A stretch of DNA of 64,000 nt from Bacteroidota bacterium. Lineage in GTDB: Bacteria > Bacteroidota > Bacteroidia > 2-12-FULL-35-15. Below the pieces are notes generated by a model. The model saw nothing but the letters and a program-made list of their open reading frames with translations. It had not been told where the DNA came from and did no database searches. A program made the position numbers and the translations under genes. Location of the stretch: assembly GCA_025963725.1 (NCBI GenBank), contig JAOQAE010000002.1, forward strand, positions 1,292,411 to 1,356,410, in the 5' to 3' direction. This document shows positions 17,837 to 26,231 of the stretch, piece by piece (within the stretch, counting starts at the first letter, position 1; the number at the start of each line of letters is the position of its first letter).

Positions 17837-18194
17837 GGTCATTGTGACTGAACTTTCTCGAAAATTTGGACTTGGTCCGGAAAATGTGATCGCTAGAATT
17901 GCATTTGCTTATTCCTTATCAAAAGATAAAAAATTAGATCTGGAGAATCAAAAGGATTCTAAAGGTAAGGAATATAGTAAAACAGTTCTTTTTGGTGATA
18001 ACCTGCCATACTATATTGCCCTTATTTCAACTCATTATGGCATTTATAAGACAGATAAAAATATCTCTCGATATGTGAAAATGCACCTGGATCATGGTTT
18101 AGAATTACTTGATAAGGAAATAAAACAGAATCCAAGCCTTACTGGATTTGATTTTTTAGTAAATAAAATTGAAATGGGTTTAAAACAATTGTAA
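17796..18194 (+). CDS. dndE: DNA phosphorothioation protein DndE
   Basis: 132 residues starting at ATG 17796 (MSTFTHIKTSGANKVIVTEL). The longer upstream start would add residues encoded inside dndD and was rejected. The sequence 'LSRKFGLGPENVIARIAFAYSLS' and later 'YYIALISTHYGI' and 'ISRYVKMHLDHGLELL' match the small helical DndE family, which binds nicked DNA within the Dnd modification complex. The position directly after dndD supports the call. Confidence 0.92.
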   Translation: MSTFTHIKTSGANKVIVTELSRKFGLGPENVIARIAFAYSLSKDKKLDLENQKDSKGKEYSKTVLFGDNLPYYIALISTHYGIYKTDKNISRYVKMHLDHGLELLDKEIKQNPSLTGFDFLVNKIEMGLKQL

Positions 18195-18222
18195 TAATTA
18201 GTCTCAAAATAATCAAAGTATC

Positions 18223-19044
18223 ATGGATATTTCAAACGTTATAGAAATAAGAATATCGGACATTAAATTGGATGGCGCAAATGTTCGTAGTGATTTAAAT
18301 TCACCTAATTCTCAAGAAGGTTTGCAAGAACTAGCCGATAACATTAAAATTAATGGCTTATTGCAGCCAATTGTCTTAAGAGGTGTTCAAGGCGCTCCTC
18401 CGTATGATGTTATTGTTGGTCAACGAAGATTTTTAGCGCATAAAATATTAAAACATAAAACGATAAAAGCAATTTTTTCTGGTAATGTAAGTGACATAGA
18501 AGCAATACTGTTATCGTTGTCAGAAAATATGTGTCGACAAGAAATGCGCTTTGATGATATTTCAAGCGCAATTACTAAACTCTATACGAAATTTGGCAAA
18601 GATGAAAGAAAAGTAAAAGAACATACTGGTTTTAGTATTCGTACTATAAGAACTTATGTTAAAATTGAAGAGCAGGCTACACCTAAAATAAAAAAACTAC
18701 TAAGTGCTGGAAAGGTTTCTATGTATGATGCTAAAAGGGTTGTGGATGCATCATTTGGAGATTCAAAAAAGGCGGATGTTTTGATAGACGCAATTGCTAA
18801 ACTTTCTAACTATGAAAAGAAAAGGTTAGTTGAATCCGGAAGTCGAAACCCTAAGGCTAATGCTTCCGAAATATTAAAAGAGGCGAAACAACCCAAATTA
18901 GAAGAAACAGTTATTTTAAACTTGCCTCGAAAAGTTCACAAAGCACTGGTAAAAGCGGCGGCTTCACTTTCTGTCGAGGTTGAAGAGTTAACAATTAATA
19001 CAATTGTTAATTGGTTAAAAACAAATGATTTTTTAGTTGACTAA
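18223..19044 (+). CDS. ParB/Spo0J-like nuclease-fold DNA-binding protein in the dnd operon
   Basis: 273 residues. The ParB N-domain is clear: GANVR (18-22), GLLQPIVLRG (45-54), GQRR (66-69) and ENMCRQEM (101-108). An HTH follows at about 126-146 (ERKVKEHTGFSIRTIRTYVKI). The C-terminal ~45 residues (LPRKVHKALVKAAASL...TINTIVNWLKTN) resemble a ribbon-helix-helix. ParB-fold proteins bind and sometimes cut DNA, or bind CTP. It sits 28 nt after dndE in the same direction, where dndB or restriction genes are expected, so it probably regulates or uses the phosphorothioate mark. A plasmid-type ParA partner is absent. Confidence 0.85.
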   Translation: MDISNVIEIRISDIKLDGANVRSDLNSPNSQEGLQELADNIKINGLLQPIVLRGVQGAPPYDVIVGQRRFLAHKILKHKTIKAIFSGNVSDIEAILLSLSENMCRQEMRFDDISSAITKLYTKFGKDERKVKEHTGFSIRTIRTYVKIEEQATPKIKKLLSAGKVSMYDAKRVVDASFGDSKKADVLIDAIAKLSNYEKKRLVESGSRNPKANASEILKEAKQPKLEETVILNLPRKVHKALVKAAASLSVEVEELTINTIVNWLKTNDFLVD

Positions 19045-19046
19045 AC

Positions 19047-19694
19047 ATGACGGAAGAACAATTAAATGAAACCATTGCGAGAGTAATTCTTTCTACAAAA
19101 AGAAAGAGCCGTCAATACTCATTATATGATATTGCTACAGATATTCTTGCTCTAAAAAAGGAAAAAGGAGGAATGCAAGAAGTAGCAAAAATAATTGGTA
19201 TAACCTCTGGAATGCTGAATAGGTTTCTTAGTGTATTTAAATTACCGTTGTCAGTGCAAGAGCTTGTAAAGCAACGTGAAATTGATCGTATTTCATTGGT
19301 TTTGGATTCTTCAAAACTTAAAGAAGAGGATGTTTTATTGTTAGCTAAAAAGGGGTTACTTAAAAATCTTTCAAGTCAAGATATTAGGACGTTGGTTGCC
19401 TATAGAAAAGAATATAAAAGTGGATCAATTGATAATCTGGTTGAAGAAATACTGAAGTCTAAGAATATAAGAGCTTCAGTTATCAGGATAGATAAAGGCG
19501 ATACAACAAGATCAATTGAAGATTTAAGCGAGATTTTTGCTAGGGAGGTTGGGAGAGAAAATTTAATTGTTGTGGAACCGAATAAAGGATTTATTGATAT
19601 AAAATTAACTAAAGACGGCGAGAGAAAACTTAGAGAAGAAGCCAAAATAAATAAAAAAACATTGCAAAAACTAATTGCATATTTAATACATTAA
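19047..19694 (+). CDS. ParB-like HTH protein of the dnd operon, function unknown
   Basis: 215 residues, beginning 2 nt after the ParB-like stop. Residues about 43-75 (MQEVAKIIGITSGMLNRFLSVFKLPLSVQELV) have the helix-turn-helix of the central ParB domain, but no ParB catalytic motif precedes them. The C-terminal half (about 140-215, VIRIDKGDTTRSIEDL...FIDIKLTKDGERKLREEAKI) is alpha/beta and unrecognised. It may be a DNA-reading partner of the ParB-like protein. Confidence 0.75.
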   Translation: MTEEQLNETIARVILSTKRKSRQYSLYDIATDILALKKEKGGMQEVAKIIGITSGMLNRFLSVFKLPLSVQELVKQREIDRISLVLDSSKLKEEDVLLLAKKGLLKNLSSQDIRTLVAYRKEYKSGSIDNLVEEILKSKNIRASVIRIDKGDTTRSIEDLSEIFAREVGRENLIVVEPNKGFIDIKLTKDGERKLREEAKINKKTLQKLIAYLIH

Positions 19695-19696
19695 TA

Positions 19697-20467
19697 ATGG
19701 CAGCAGTTACAGGGTATTTTAAAGAATTTCAAAAGACAAAATATAATTCTATAAAAACGGAGTTATTGGGTTATCGTTTAAGTCCCTTTATTCGAGATAA
19801 AGAAAGTCAAACGGGTGTAAATAAAGGCTTGATTTTTCCTTTTGCACGAGGGTTAAGATTTTCTGCGCTTCTTATTTATGCTATTCGGGAAAGTTTGTCT
19901 GGCTCTGATTTAGAAGTAAATTGGGGGCAGATCGTCGATGATTCAGGACTGGCTTGCTCGGGCGAATGCGATATTATTATTCACAAAAAAGGACATGAGG
20001 AAAAATGGAATGGAGGCGCTGGAGGTCATCATGTAATGGATTTTAGATTTATTCATAAAAATAATGCTTTAGTTGTTATTAGCTGTAAATCATATTTAGC
20101 GAATGCAACAGTTGAAAAAGATTATTGTGAAAACATCCTTAAATATGTAAAAAACGTTTGGCTTTTTGCTGAATGCTGTGGCCCAGAAAGTGTAAAATTG
20201 ATTAAAAACAATTCAAAAAAAATTGGCTATAAAAATTTTTGGTATTTATACACCTGGAGCAGGAAGACAGATAAGATTGTTGATGATGAAAAAGGTTGGT
20301 ACCATTTCATTGAAACTGTTAAAAAACTAGGCATTACTACTTTGAAAACCGCTCCTAAAAAGGCTGTTAAAAAAGCAGCGAAAAAATCATTAAAAGGAGT
20401 ACCTAAAAAGGCGGCAAAGAAAACTATCAAAAAGGTATCAATAAAGAAGAGAAAAGCTAAAATCTAA
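19697..20467 (+). CDS. Nuclease-fold-like protein with histone-H1-like lysine-rich tail
   Basis: 256 residues, 2 nt after the preceding stop. Residues 80-133 show a pattern like PD-(D/E)XK enzymes: 'SGECDIIIHKKG' (E90, D92), then 'ALVVISCKSYL' with S129-C130-K131 where E-x-K is usual. The glutamate is replaced by Ser, so activity is uncertain. Residues 219-256 are a tail with 17 lysines in 38 positions, in PKKA/KKAAKK repeats, as in histone H1-like and AlgP-type DNA-binding tails. Candidate effector of this variant Dnd operon; that is inference from position and fold pattern. Confidence 0.78.
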   Translation: MAAVTGYFKEFQKTKYNSIKTELLGYRLSPFIRDKESQTGVNKGLIFPFARGLRFSALLIYAIRESLSGSDLEVNWGQIVDDSGLACSGECDIIIHKKGHEEKWNGGAGGHHVMDFRFIHKNNALVVISCKSYLANATVEKDYCENILKYVKNVWLFAECCGPESVKLIKNNSKKIGYKNFWYLYTWSRKTDKIVDDEKGWYHFIETVKKLGITTLKTAPKKAVKKAAKKSLKGVPKKAAKKTIKKVSIKKRKAKI

Positions 20468-20904
20468 CAAAATATTTCTAAATAAAATAATTATTATAAA
20501 TTCTAAATAATTATTGAGCATAGCTAATTTTAGCATTTAATGTAGGATAACTGAGCAAAACCTAAATTAAAGAAATAGAATTCTAAAATACCTTTTGGAC
20601 TAAAAGAAATCACACGTTTTAAAACGAATGGAGATTTCTAATCAAAAAAGAGCTTTCACGGAAATTATATTATCCATTGTTTGCAATCGCGGCTTCAATG
20701 GTAGGCTACTTTATTTTAAAGACCCCAGCCAAGTTACTTGATTAGTTTTTATTAACTTGGTTTAATGGTAGTATTCAATGGTAGCATTAAATAGGGTGAG
20801 CCTCTCAATCTTATACTTGAATATTAATTTAGCAATATGGCCTCCAATCAACAATACTGATCCAAAGATATTAAGACTAAATGATTTATTTAATAGAGAT
20901 TAGA
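20468..20904. other. AT-rich intergenic region between convergent dnd units
   Basis: 437 nt without a convincing gene, lying between the 3' end of the nuclease-like gene and the 3' end of dndA. A short plus-strand frame at about 20627-20742 would encode a hydrophobic peptide (KLYYPLFAIAASMVGYFILK) but has no ATG upstream of its hydrophobic part; it may be a gene fragment. Near 20513-20535, GCATAGCTAATTTTAGC contains a small inverted repeat that could act in termination. Confidence 0.4.
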
Positions 20905-22059
20905 TTAATTCATTAATCTCAAACTTATAACACTTTCTTTGATTTTCTTAATTGTATAATCTATATCTGATTTCGTATTAAATTTCCCCAGACTTAATCT
21001 AAGTGAAGAATAACAATCGGCTGAATTGAGACCCATAGCACTAAGAACATGAGAAGGCTCAATTTTAGTCGAAGAACAAGCAGACCCATTTGAAATCATT
21101 ATGTTTCTTAAATCAATAATTATAGCATCTGCATCAGCACCTCTAAAGCAAATGTTACACACATTGTATAGCCGATTTGCCTTGTCTCCATTCAGAAAGG
21201 AACCTTCTACTTTTAATAATTCAGCTTCTAAATAGTTTCTCAATTTACTTATCTTTTCAATATTAGAACTCATTTCAAATTTGGATATTTCCGCTGCTCT
21301 ACCAAACCCAACAATACCCGGAACATTTAGTGTACCACTTCTCATTCCTCGCTCATGGCCTCCTCCATGAATAAGTGTAGATGCTTTTGCCTTATTAAGG
21401 CCCCGCCTTCTTAAATAAAGAGCGCCAACTCCCTTAGGACCATAAAATTTATGCGCCGAAAAACTCATTATATCAACTCCTAGGTCATTAATATCAGTAT
21501 ATATTTTTCCTATGGATTGTGTAGCGTCAGTCATAAAAAGTGCTTCTTTAGCATGTGCAATCTCTGAGATGTTTTTAATTGGTTGAATTACACCTGTTTC
21601 ATTATTTACATGCATTACACAGACTAAGGAAGTATCATCTCTGACGCTTTTTTTAACAAGATCTAAATCGACAAGTCCGCTCCTTTGTACCGGAAGATAC
21701 GTAATTTCATATCCTATAATTTCCAAATATTTACAAGTATCCATGACTGCTGGATGTTCAGTTTGTACAGTAACGATGTGTTTGCGGTTACTTTTTTGAT
21801 ATTCCGCAATTCCCTTTATAGCAATATTTATAGCTTCAGTAGCACCGGATGTAAATATTATTTCATTAGTTTCACTACCAATTAAATTAGCGATTTTTTC
21901 CCGTGACTCATTTACCGCTTGATTAATACGAACACCAAACTCATGATTACTAGCAGCGTTTCCATATTCCTCAGTTAAATATGGCATCATTGCTTCCAAA
22001 ACACGAGGGTCAGGTTTGGTAGTAGCATTATTGTCTAAATAAACAATTTTTTCCATCAT
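20905..22059 (-). CDS. dndA: Cysteine desulfurase (DndA/IscS-type)
   Basis: 384 residues. It is a class-V aminotransferase fold: 'VYLDNNATTKPDPRVLEAM' at the N-terminus, 'SGATEAINIAIKG', pyridoxal-lysine in 'MSFSAHKFYGPKGVGALYLR', and the catalytic cysteine in 'NGSACSSTKIEPSHVL'. It produces the persulfide passed to DndC. It is on the strand opposite dndCDE and convergent with that operon, so it has its own promoter. Start ATG at 22059 or 22056 (two in a row). An IscS role in general Fe-S assembly is possible, but the location and AT-rich composition favour the Dnd pathway. Confidence 0.9.
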   Translation of the reverse strand: MMEKIVYLDNNATTKPDPRVLEAMMPYLTEEYGNAASNHEFGVRINQAVNESREKIANLIGSETNEIIFTSGATEAINIAIKGIAEYQKSNRKHIVTVQTEHPAVMDTCKYLEIIGYEITYLPVQRSGLVDLDLVKKSVRDDTSLVCVMHVNNETGVIQPIKNISEIAHAKEALFMTDATQSIGKIYTDINDLGVDIMSFSAHKFYGPKGVGALYLRRRGLNKAKASTLIHGGGHERGMRSGTLNVPGIVGFGRAAEISKFEMSSNIEKISKLRNYLEAELLKVEGSFLNGDKANRLYNVCNICFRGADADAIIIDLRNIMISNGSACSSTKIEPSHVLSAMGLNSADCYSSLRLSLGKFNTKSDIDYTIKKIKESVISLRLMN

Positions 22060-22060
22060 A

Positions 22061-22068
22061 CTAAGATA
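22061..22068 (-). promoter_or_regulatory. -7-like element at the dndA start
   Basis: Minus strand TATCTTAG (one mismatch to TAnnTTTG), one base before the first ATG. It predicts a leaderless dndA transcript. Confidence 0.4.
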
Positions 22069-22287
22069 TGAATATATATAAGAAATTTCTATTTAAATTA
22101 ATCATCTTCATTCTATTCTTTTTCTATTCTAAAGTTTTAGCCCTAATTTCAGTGGTAATAGATCCCTATTTATACCAGGGTATTTAACCTCCGTCTAACT
22201 TGTCTTTTTATATTGCCACACTAAAGGTTACTTACCCACTATAATCAACTGATTGTCACCAATTTGATTGTGTGGTATTATTTAAAT

Positions 22288-22311
22288 GTCACAGACAGCC
22301 GAAAGTGTCCA
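22288..22311 (+). promoter_or_regulatory. Island motif copy B (GTCACAGA-N6-AAAGTGTCCA)
   Basis: Same half-sites and spacer length as copies A and C; spacer CAGCCG. It is flanked by a perfect inverted pair TTTAAATG (22281-22288) / CATTTAAA (22310-22317). It lies 128 nt upstream of the STAND ATPase start and points toward it. CCAATTTGATTGT at 22258-22270 is echoed next to copy C. Confidence 0.6.
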
Positions 22312-22439
22312 TTTAAATGATGAATCATTAACATAGTTTTGTTATTACGATATTACTACATGGAAATCAAATAAGATATTATTTCAAAATTATTTTTAAA
22401 ACCTTGGGCTAGAAACCTTATTACAAAATTATATATGCT

Positions 22440-25070
22440 ATGATTGTCCCTATAAAAAAAATGAATGAAAGAGTACAAGTTGCGCGTCAGGATGGAGATA
22501 CTACCCTTTTTATGAATTTAATGTATTCTGGTGAACAATTATTAAAGTTGATTACAAGCGCAATGGTTGCTGGCATAACTGACAGTAAAGGCAGCAGGGA
22601 TAATGATCAATATGCGCAAAATTATAAATTGGTACATGCTGATAGTATCGGCGTTTGGACGCAAACTATGGAAACCCTTATTGCTGGGCCTTCACACCAC
22701 TATCTTTCTGAAGAATTTCGCCCGTTTTTAAGTGAATTAACTGAAAAGGTTAGCAATCCTTCTTGGCAATATGGTGCTTTATTCGCATTAAATAATTGTT
22801 TGAAAATTTTAAATGTAGCACAAGAAGAATTACCAGTTAGGGCACAGCTGAAAAGTTGGTTTTCACTATTTGTAAGGTTAAGAAACGACGCTAGGGCGCA
22901 TGGTATTATTAATGCGGATCAAGCAGGAACAATATCTCAAAATTTAGAAAAATCTATAAAATTAATCACCGAAAACTTTTCTTTATTTAAAGCTCCATGG
23001 TTGTATGCAAAACAAAACATTTCTGGTTCATACAGAATAACTTCTTTAAATGAACAAGGAATTACTACAGAAGTCCAAAAGACAATTGATAGCACCTCGC
23101 CAGAAGATGGCATATTTTTATTTATTAAGCAACCATTTAGAATTGATATAATAGAGTCGACAGTTGAAGCTACTGATTTTTATTTCCCTAATGGCAATTT
23201 TTCAGATAAAAGCTATGAATGTATTTCATATATATCTGGTCGAAAACTATTTTCACAATCAAGCAATTATCTAAAGCCTCCAGGCCAACTACCCTCAAGC
23301 GAAACAGAAGGAATGGGAGAATTATCGTTAATCCATGAAACATTTACTAATATTCCTAATTTGCAAAGCATATATATTAACAGAAAGAATCTTGAAGATG
23401 AGTTGTATAATGTTTTACTAATGAATGACCGATATCCGATTGTTACATTGTCTGGAAGGGGTGGCATAGGCAAGACATCTCTGGCCTTACATATATTGCA
23501 TAAGATTTGCTCTGAAACTAGGTTTGCCGCCATAGTCTGGTTGAGTGCTAGGGATATTGATTTATTAGAAGAAGGCCCAAAAACTGTTAGACCTCAAATA
23601 CTAAATGAAAATGACATTGCAAATGAATTTTCGAAATTAATTTCCCCTCCCAATTTCAATAATAAAAAACTTTTTAGTGCAAAAGAGTTTATGGAAAAAG
23701 AATTGAAAGAGGCAGGATCTAACACTAATGGACAAATTCTATTTGTAATGGATAATTTTGAAACATTAAGGAATCCAAGGCAAGTATATGCGTGGTTAGA
23801 TATGCATATACGAAATCCCAATAAAATTTTGATCACTTCAAGATTGCGAGATTTTAAGGCAGACTATCCAATTAATGTTGACGGAATGAATAGAGATGAA
23901 TTTAATGAACTGGTTGAAAGGGTCGCTTTAAAACTAAATATTCAACAACGTTTAAATAAACCTTTTTTAGATGAGTTGTTTCGTGAATCTGATGGACATC
24001 CTTATGTAATTAAGGTGATGTTAGGAGAAGTTTCCCAGCAAAAAGAATTGAAGAATGTTAAAAGAGTAATTGCCAGTAAGGATGAAATCCTAACTGCTCT
24101 TTTTGAGCGGACGTATTCAGATCTATCTCCTGCAGCCAAAAGGGTGTTTTTAACCTTATGTAGCTGGAGGAATATATTACCTGAAGTTGCCATAGAAGCG
24201 ATCCTAAACAGGGAAGAAAACGAGCTGATCAATGTAGAAGATAGCATCATGGAATTATTTCGATACTCATTTGTTGAATTAACGGAATCATATACAGATA
24301 AGTCTACATTTGTAGATGTTCCTTTAACTGCATTCGAATTCGGGAGAAAAAAATTAAGCGTAAGTCCATTAAAGAGCAAAATTCAATTAGATATAGATCT
24401 GCTTAATTTTTTTGGTGTAACTCAATATACAGATATTAACAAAGGACTTAAACCAAAAGTAGAGCAGTTCTTTAAAAACATTGCTCAATCGGTAAAAATA
24501 AAAAAAGAAGGAATAAAAAAATTCATTCCAATCATGAATTTTGTCTGTAGAAAATACCCTTATGGATGGACAATGCTATACAAAATTTACTATGAAACAA
24601 ATGAAATCCCTAAGGCAATTGACTGTTTGCAAAATTTTGTGGCCGATCATAAAGTTTCTACCGCGGAAAAATTACCTTATTGGGAATTACTGTCCAAACT
24701 ATACGCATTACAAAAGGATTATGCTGCCGAAGCGCAAACACTTATTGAAATTTGTAATATAGACGACTTAAGTTTTAATGACTTAAGTAATGCAGTGCAG
24801 AGTTTAATGAATCTTTTCAAAGAGAAAAAATTATTAATAAGAAAAGAGGAAATATTTATGGCGCTGAACCTTATTGCAGAAAGAATGAATCTGAGAATTC
24901 AAGAAGGAGGAATCAGCGACTTAACAAAACTCGCCTGGGTTTATATATATATCGAAAAGAAGGAAAAAGCAAAAAAATTAGTTCAAATGGCGTTAAAGAA
25001 AGATCAATATTATATTCATGCACTTAATCTTGCAAAAGTTTTAAAGATGCGCATTAAATTGGAGGATTGA
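22440..25070 (+). CDS. HEPN-like / STAND NTPase / TPR-like protein (candidate defence sensor-effector)
   Basis: 876 residues. The N-terminal helical domain (about 1-190) contains R148-N149-D-A-R-A-H154, an R-N-x4-H signature like the RNase motif of HEPN domains. A beta-rich segment follows (about 195-275). The NTPase core has Walker A GRGGIGKT (339-346), 'IVWLSARD', and Walker B in 'QILFVMDNFETL', then winged-helix-like and helical repeats resembling TPRs. STAND proteins oligomerise on sensing a trigger and activate the N-terminal effector, as in Avs-type phage defence. It is a monocistronic unit between dndA and the truncated AAA gene. The trigger and the HEPN assignment are inference. Confidence 0.82.
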   Translation: MIVPIKKMNERVQVARQDGDTTLFMNLMYSGEQLLKLITSAMVAGITDSKGSRDNDQYAQNYKLVHADSIGVWTQTMETLIAGPSHHYLSEEFRPFLSELTEKVSNPSWQYGALFALNNCLKILNVAQEELPVRAQLKSWFSLFVRLRNDARAHGIINADQAGTISQNLEKSIKLITENFSLFKAPWLYAKQNISGSYRITSLNEQGITTEVQKTIDSTSPEDGIFLFIKQPFRIDIIESTVEATDFYFPNGNFSDKSYECISYISGRKLFSQSSNYLKPPGQLPSSETEGMGELSLIHETFTNIPNLQSIYINRKNLEDELYNVLLMNDRYPIVTLSGRGGIGKTSLALHILHKICSETRFAAIVWLSARDIDLLEEGPKTVRPQILNENDIANEFSKLISPPNFNNKKLFSAKEFMEKELKEAGSNTNGQILFVMDNFETLRNPRQVYAWLDMHIRNPNKILITSRLRDFKADYPINVDGMNRDEFNELVERVALKLNIQQRLNKPFLDELFRESDGHPYVIKVMLGEVSQQKELKNVKRVIASKDEILTALFERTYSDLSPAAKRVFLTLCSWRNILPEVAIEAILNREENELINVEDSIMELFRYSFVELTESYTDKSTFVDVPLTAFEFGRKKLSVSPLKSKIQLDIDLLNFFGVTQYTDINKGLKPKVEQFFKNIAQSVKIKKEGIKKFIPIMNFVCRKYPYGWTMLYKIYYETNEIPKAIDCLQNFVADHKVSTAEKLPYWELLSKLYALQKDYAAEAQTLIEICNIDDLSFNDLSNAVQSLMNLFKEKKLLIRKEEIFMALNLIAERMNLRIQEGGISDLTKLAWVYIYIEKKEKAKKLVQMALKKDQYYIHALNLAKVLKMRIKLED

Positions 25071-25194
25071 TATCCTCTGTAACCAAAGATGCCCCTCATG
25101 GCCTATACCTTAAAGTAAGTTAAGTTGGGGATTCAGATGTAATTATACAAGTATTTACTATGGGTAAAGTTACCACGGGCCGGTATCAGCTGAT

Positions 25195-25235
25195 GGGGCT
25201 GAGGAAGAAAAATTTCCTCAGTCCCGTTTTTATTT
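25195..25235 (+). terminator. Rho-independent terminator downstream of the STAND gene
   Basis: A GGGGCTGAGGAA arm pairs with TTTCCTCAGTCCC around GAAAAA, followed by GTTTTTATTT. It lies 125 nt after the stop codon. The remaining gap to 25271 shows no gene. Confidence 0.7.
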
Positions 25236-25271
25236 CTCTTAAATTAGAGCATTTTTTTATTACTTAAATGC

Positions 25272-25511
25272 TTAACTCTCCTCTACCATTTCCTTTCTAA
25301 CCCTAAGCGTTTCTTCTATTGTATTTCTAAAAAATTCGCCATAACTGGAAGAAACCTCTCTTTAAATCACTTTCTTTGAATTTTGGATAAACATCCCATT
25401 CATAAATAGTCGCTTCATCTTCAGCGCCTATCTCTGCTGTATTGATCAATATTTCTCCTCCGTCGCAATCTGATCCAAGTCGATTCCTGCTCCAAGCCCT
25501 ACAGCTTTGGG
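25272..25511 (-). pseudogene. Decayed gene fragment fused behind the truncated AAA gene
   Basis: Minus-strand translation shows protein-like stretches in two frames. The first is 'SRNRLGSDCDGGEILINT' followed by 'AEIGAEDEATIYEWDVYPKF'; after a frame change near 25360 comes 'SSSYGEFFRNTIEETL', 'RVRKEMVEES' and then TAA at 25272-25274. Together they read as one C-terminus with a frameshift. The 'GSDCDGG...IYEWD...S.GEFF' pattern loosely recalls SUKH/SMI1-type immunity proteins, a weak suggestion only. A separate frame just after the AAA stop (PKAVGLGAGIDLDQIA) resembles the lost AAA C-terminus. Confidence 0.4.
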
Positions 25512-26186
25512 TTAATTGTCCTCCCAGTATTGTTTTCTTAATTCAGGATTAAGCACATCGAAATGGACGATGCTTTGGAACCTGCGTGAGAAGGCATCAT
25601 CCATGTTCTTTTTAAAATTGCTGGCTACGATAATCAAACCATTATAATTCTCGATCCGTTGAAGTAAAAAGGCGATATCCTGATTCGCAAAATGTGCATT
25701 GCTATTGTCTGACTGAGTTGTATCAACACGTTTACCAAACAAACCATCGCCTTCATCAAAAAACAGTATCCAGTCTTTATCTTCGGCAGTGTTAAAGAGC
25801 GCGTTTAGGTTTTTAGACGTTTTCCCGATATACTTACTGATAACTGTGCTAAGATCGACCCTATATATTTCCCGCGGCACATGCTCACCCAGCAATGTGG
25901 CTGCAAGTGTTTTACCGGTACCGCTCGGGCCGTAAAACAGGCAGCGATAACCGTGTTTCATGTGTTTACTAAGTCCCCATTCTTTTTTTAATGTTTCGCC
26001 GTGATCCAAAAGCACTTTGATCTCTTCCAGTCTTTCAGTAGTAACCGGATTAATCACAGTAAGCATCCGATGCATCAGATGGAGGACGAACATCATTATT
26101 TGAATCCTCTTTTCAATGATATTTTCAAGATTGTTTTGAAACCATTCGAAATCAGTTATCAAGCTTTGAACTTGAGATGCATTCAT
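25512..26186 (-). CDS. Truncated AAA+ ATPase of the contractile-injection-system (AFP15-like) type
   Basis: 224 residues. Walker A YGPSGTGKT, pore-region 'VDLSTVISKYIGKTSKNL', Walker B 'WILFFDEGDGLFGKR', sensor 'IIVASNF' and arginine finger 'FSRRFQSIVHF' match the ATPase encoded with extracellular contractile injection systems. Family members are usually about twice as long, with an N-terminal domain and a C-terminal lid; here the end comes at 'RKQYWEDN' and no injection-system genes are nearby. It is probably a remnant, or a stand-alone ATPase acquired by the island. Motif copy C lies 46 nt upstream. Confidence 0.75.
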   Translation of the reverse strand: MNASQVQSLITDFEWFQNNLENIIEKRIQIMMFVLHLMHRMLTVINPVTTERLEEIKVLLDHGETLKKEWGLSKHMKHGYRCLFYGPSGTGKTLAATLLGEHVPREIYRVDLSTVISKYIGKTSKNLNALFNTAEDKDWILFFDEGDGLFGKRVDTTQSDNSNAHFANQDIAFLLQRIENYNGLIIVASNFKKNMDDAFSRRFQSIVHFDVLNPELRKQYWEDN

Positions 26187-26231
26187 AAATTATCTGTTTT
26201 TCAAATCTAAAAAGGATAAACAGGAAAACAT

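Noticed and set aside
18223..19044. Plasmid or chromosome partition ParB
   Set aside because: There is no ParA gene and no cluster of parS-like palindromes nearby, and the gene is in tight operon arrangement with dndCDE.
20905..22059. Assigning the desulfurase as housekeeping IscS
   Set aside because: No iscU or other Fe-S assembly genes are adjacent, the gene is AT-rich like the island, and it is next to dndCDE; DndA is the simpler reading, although dual use cannot be excluded.
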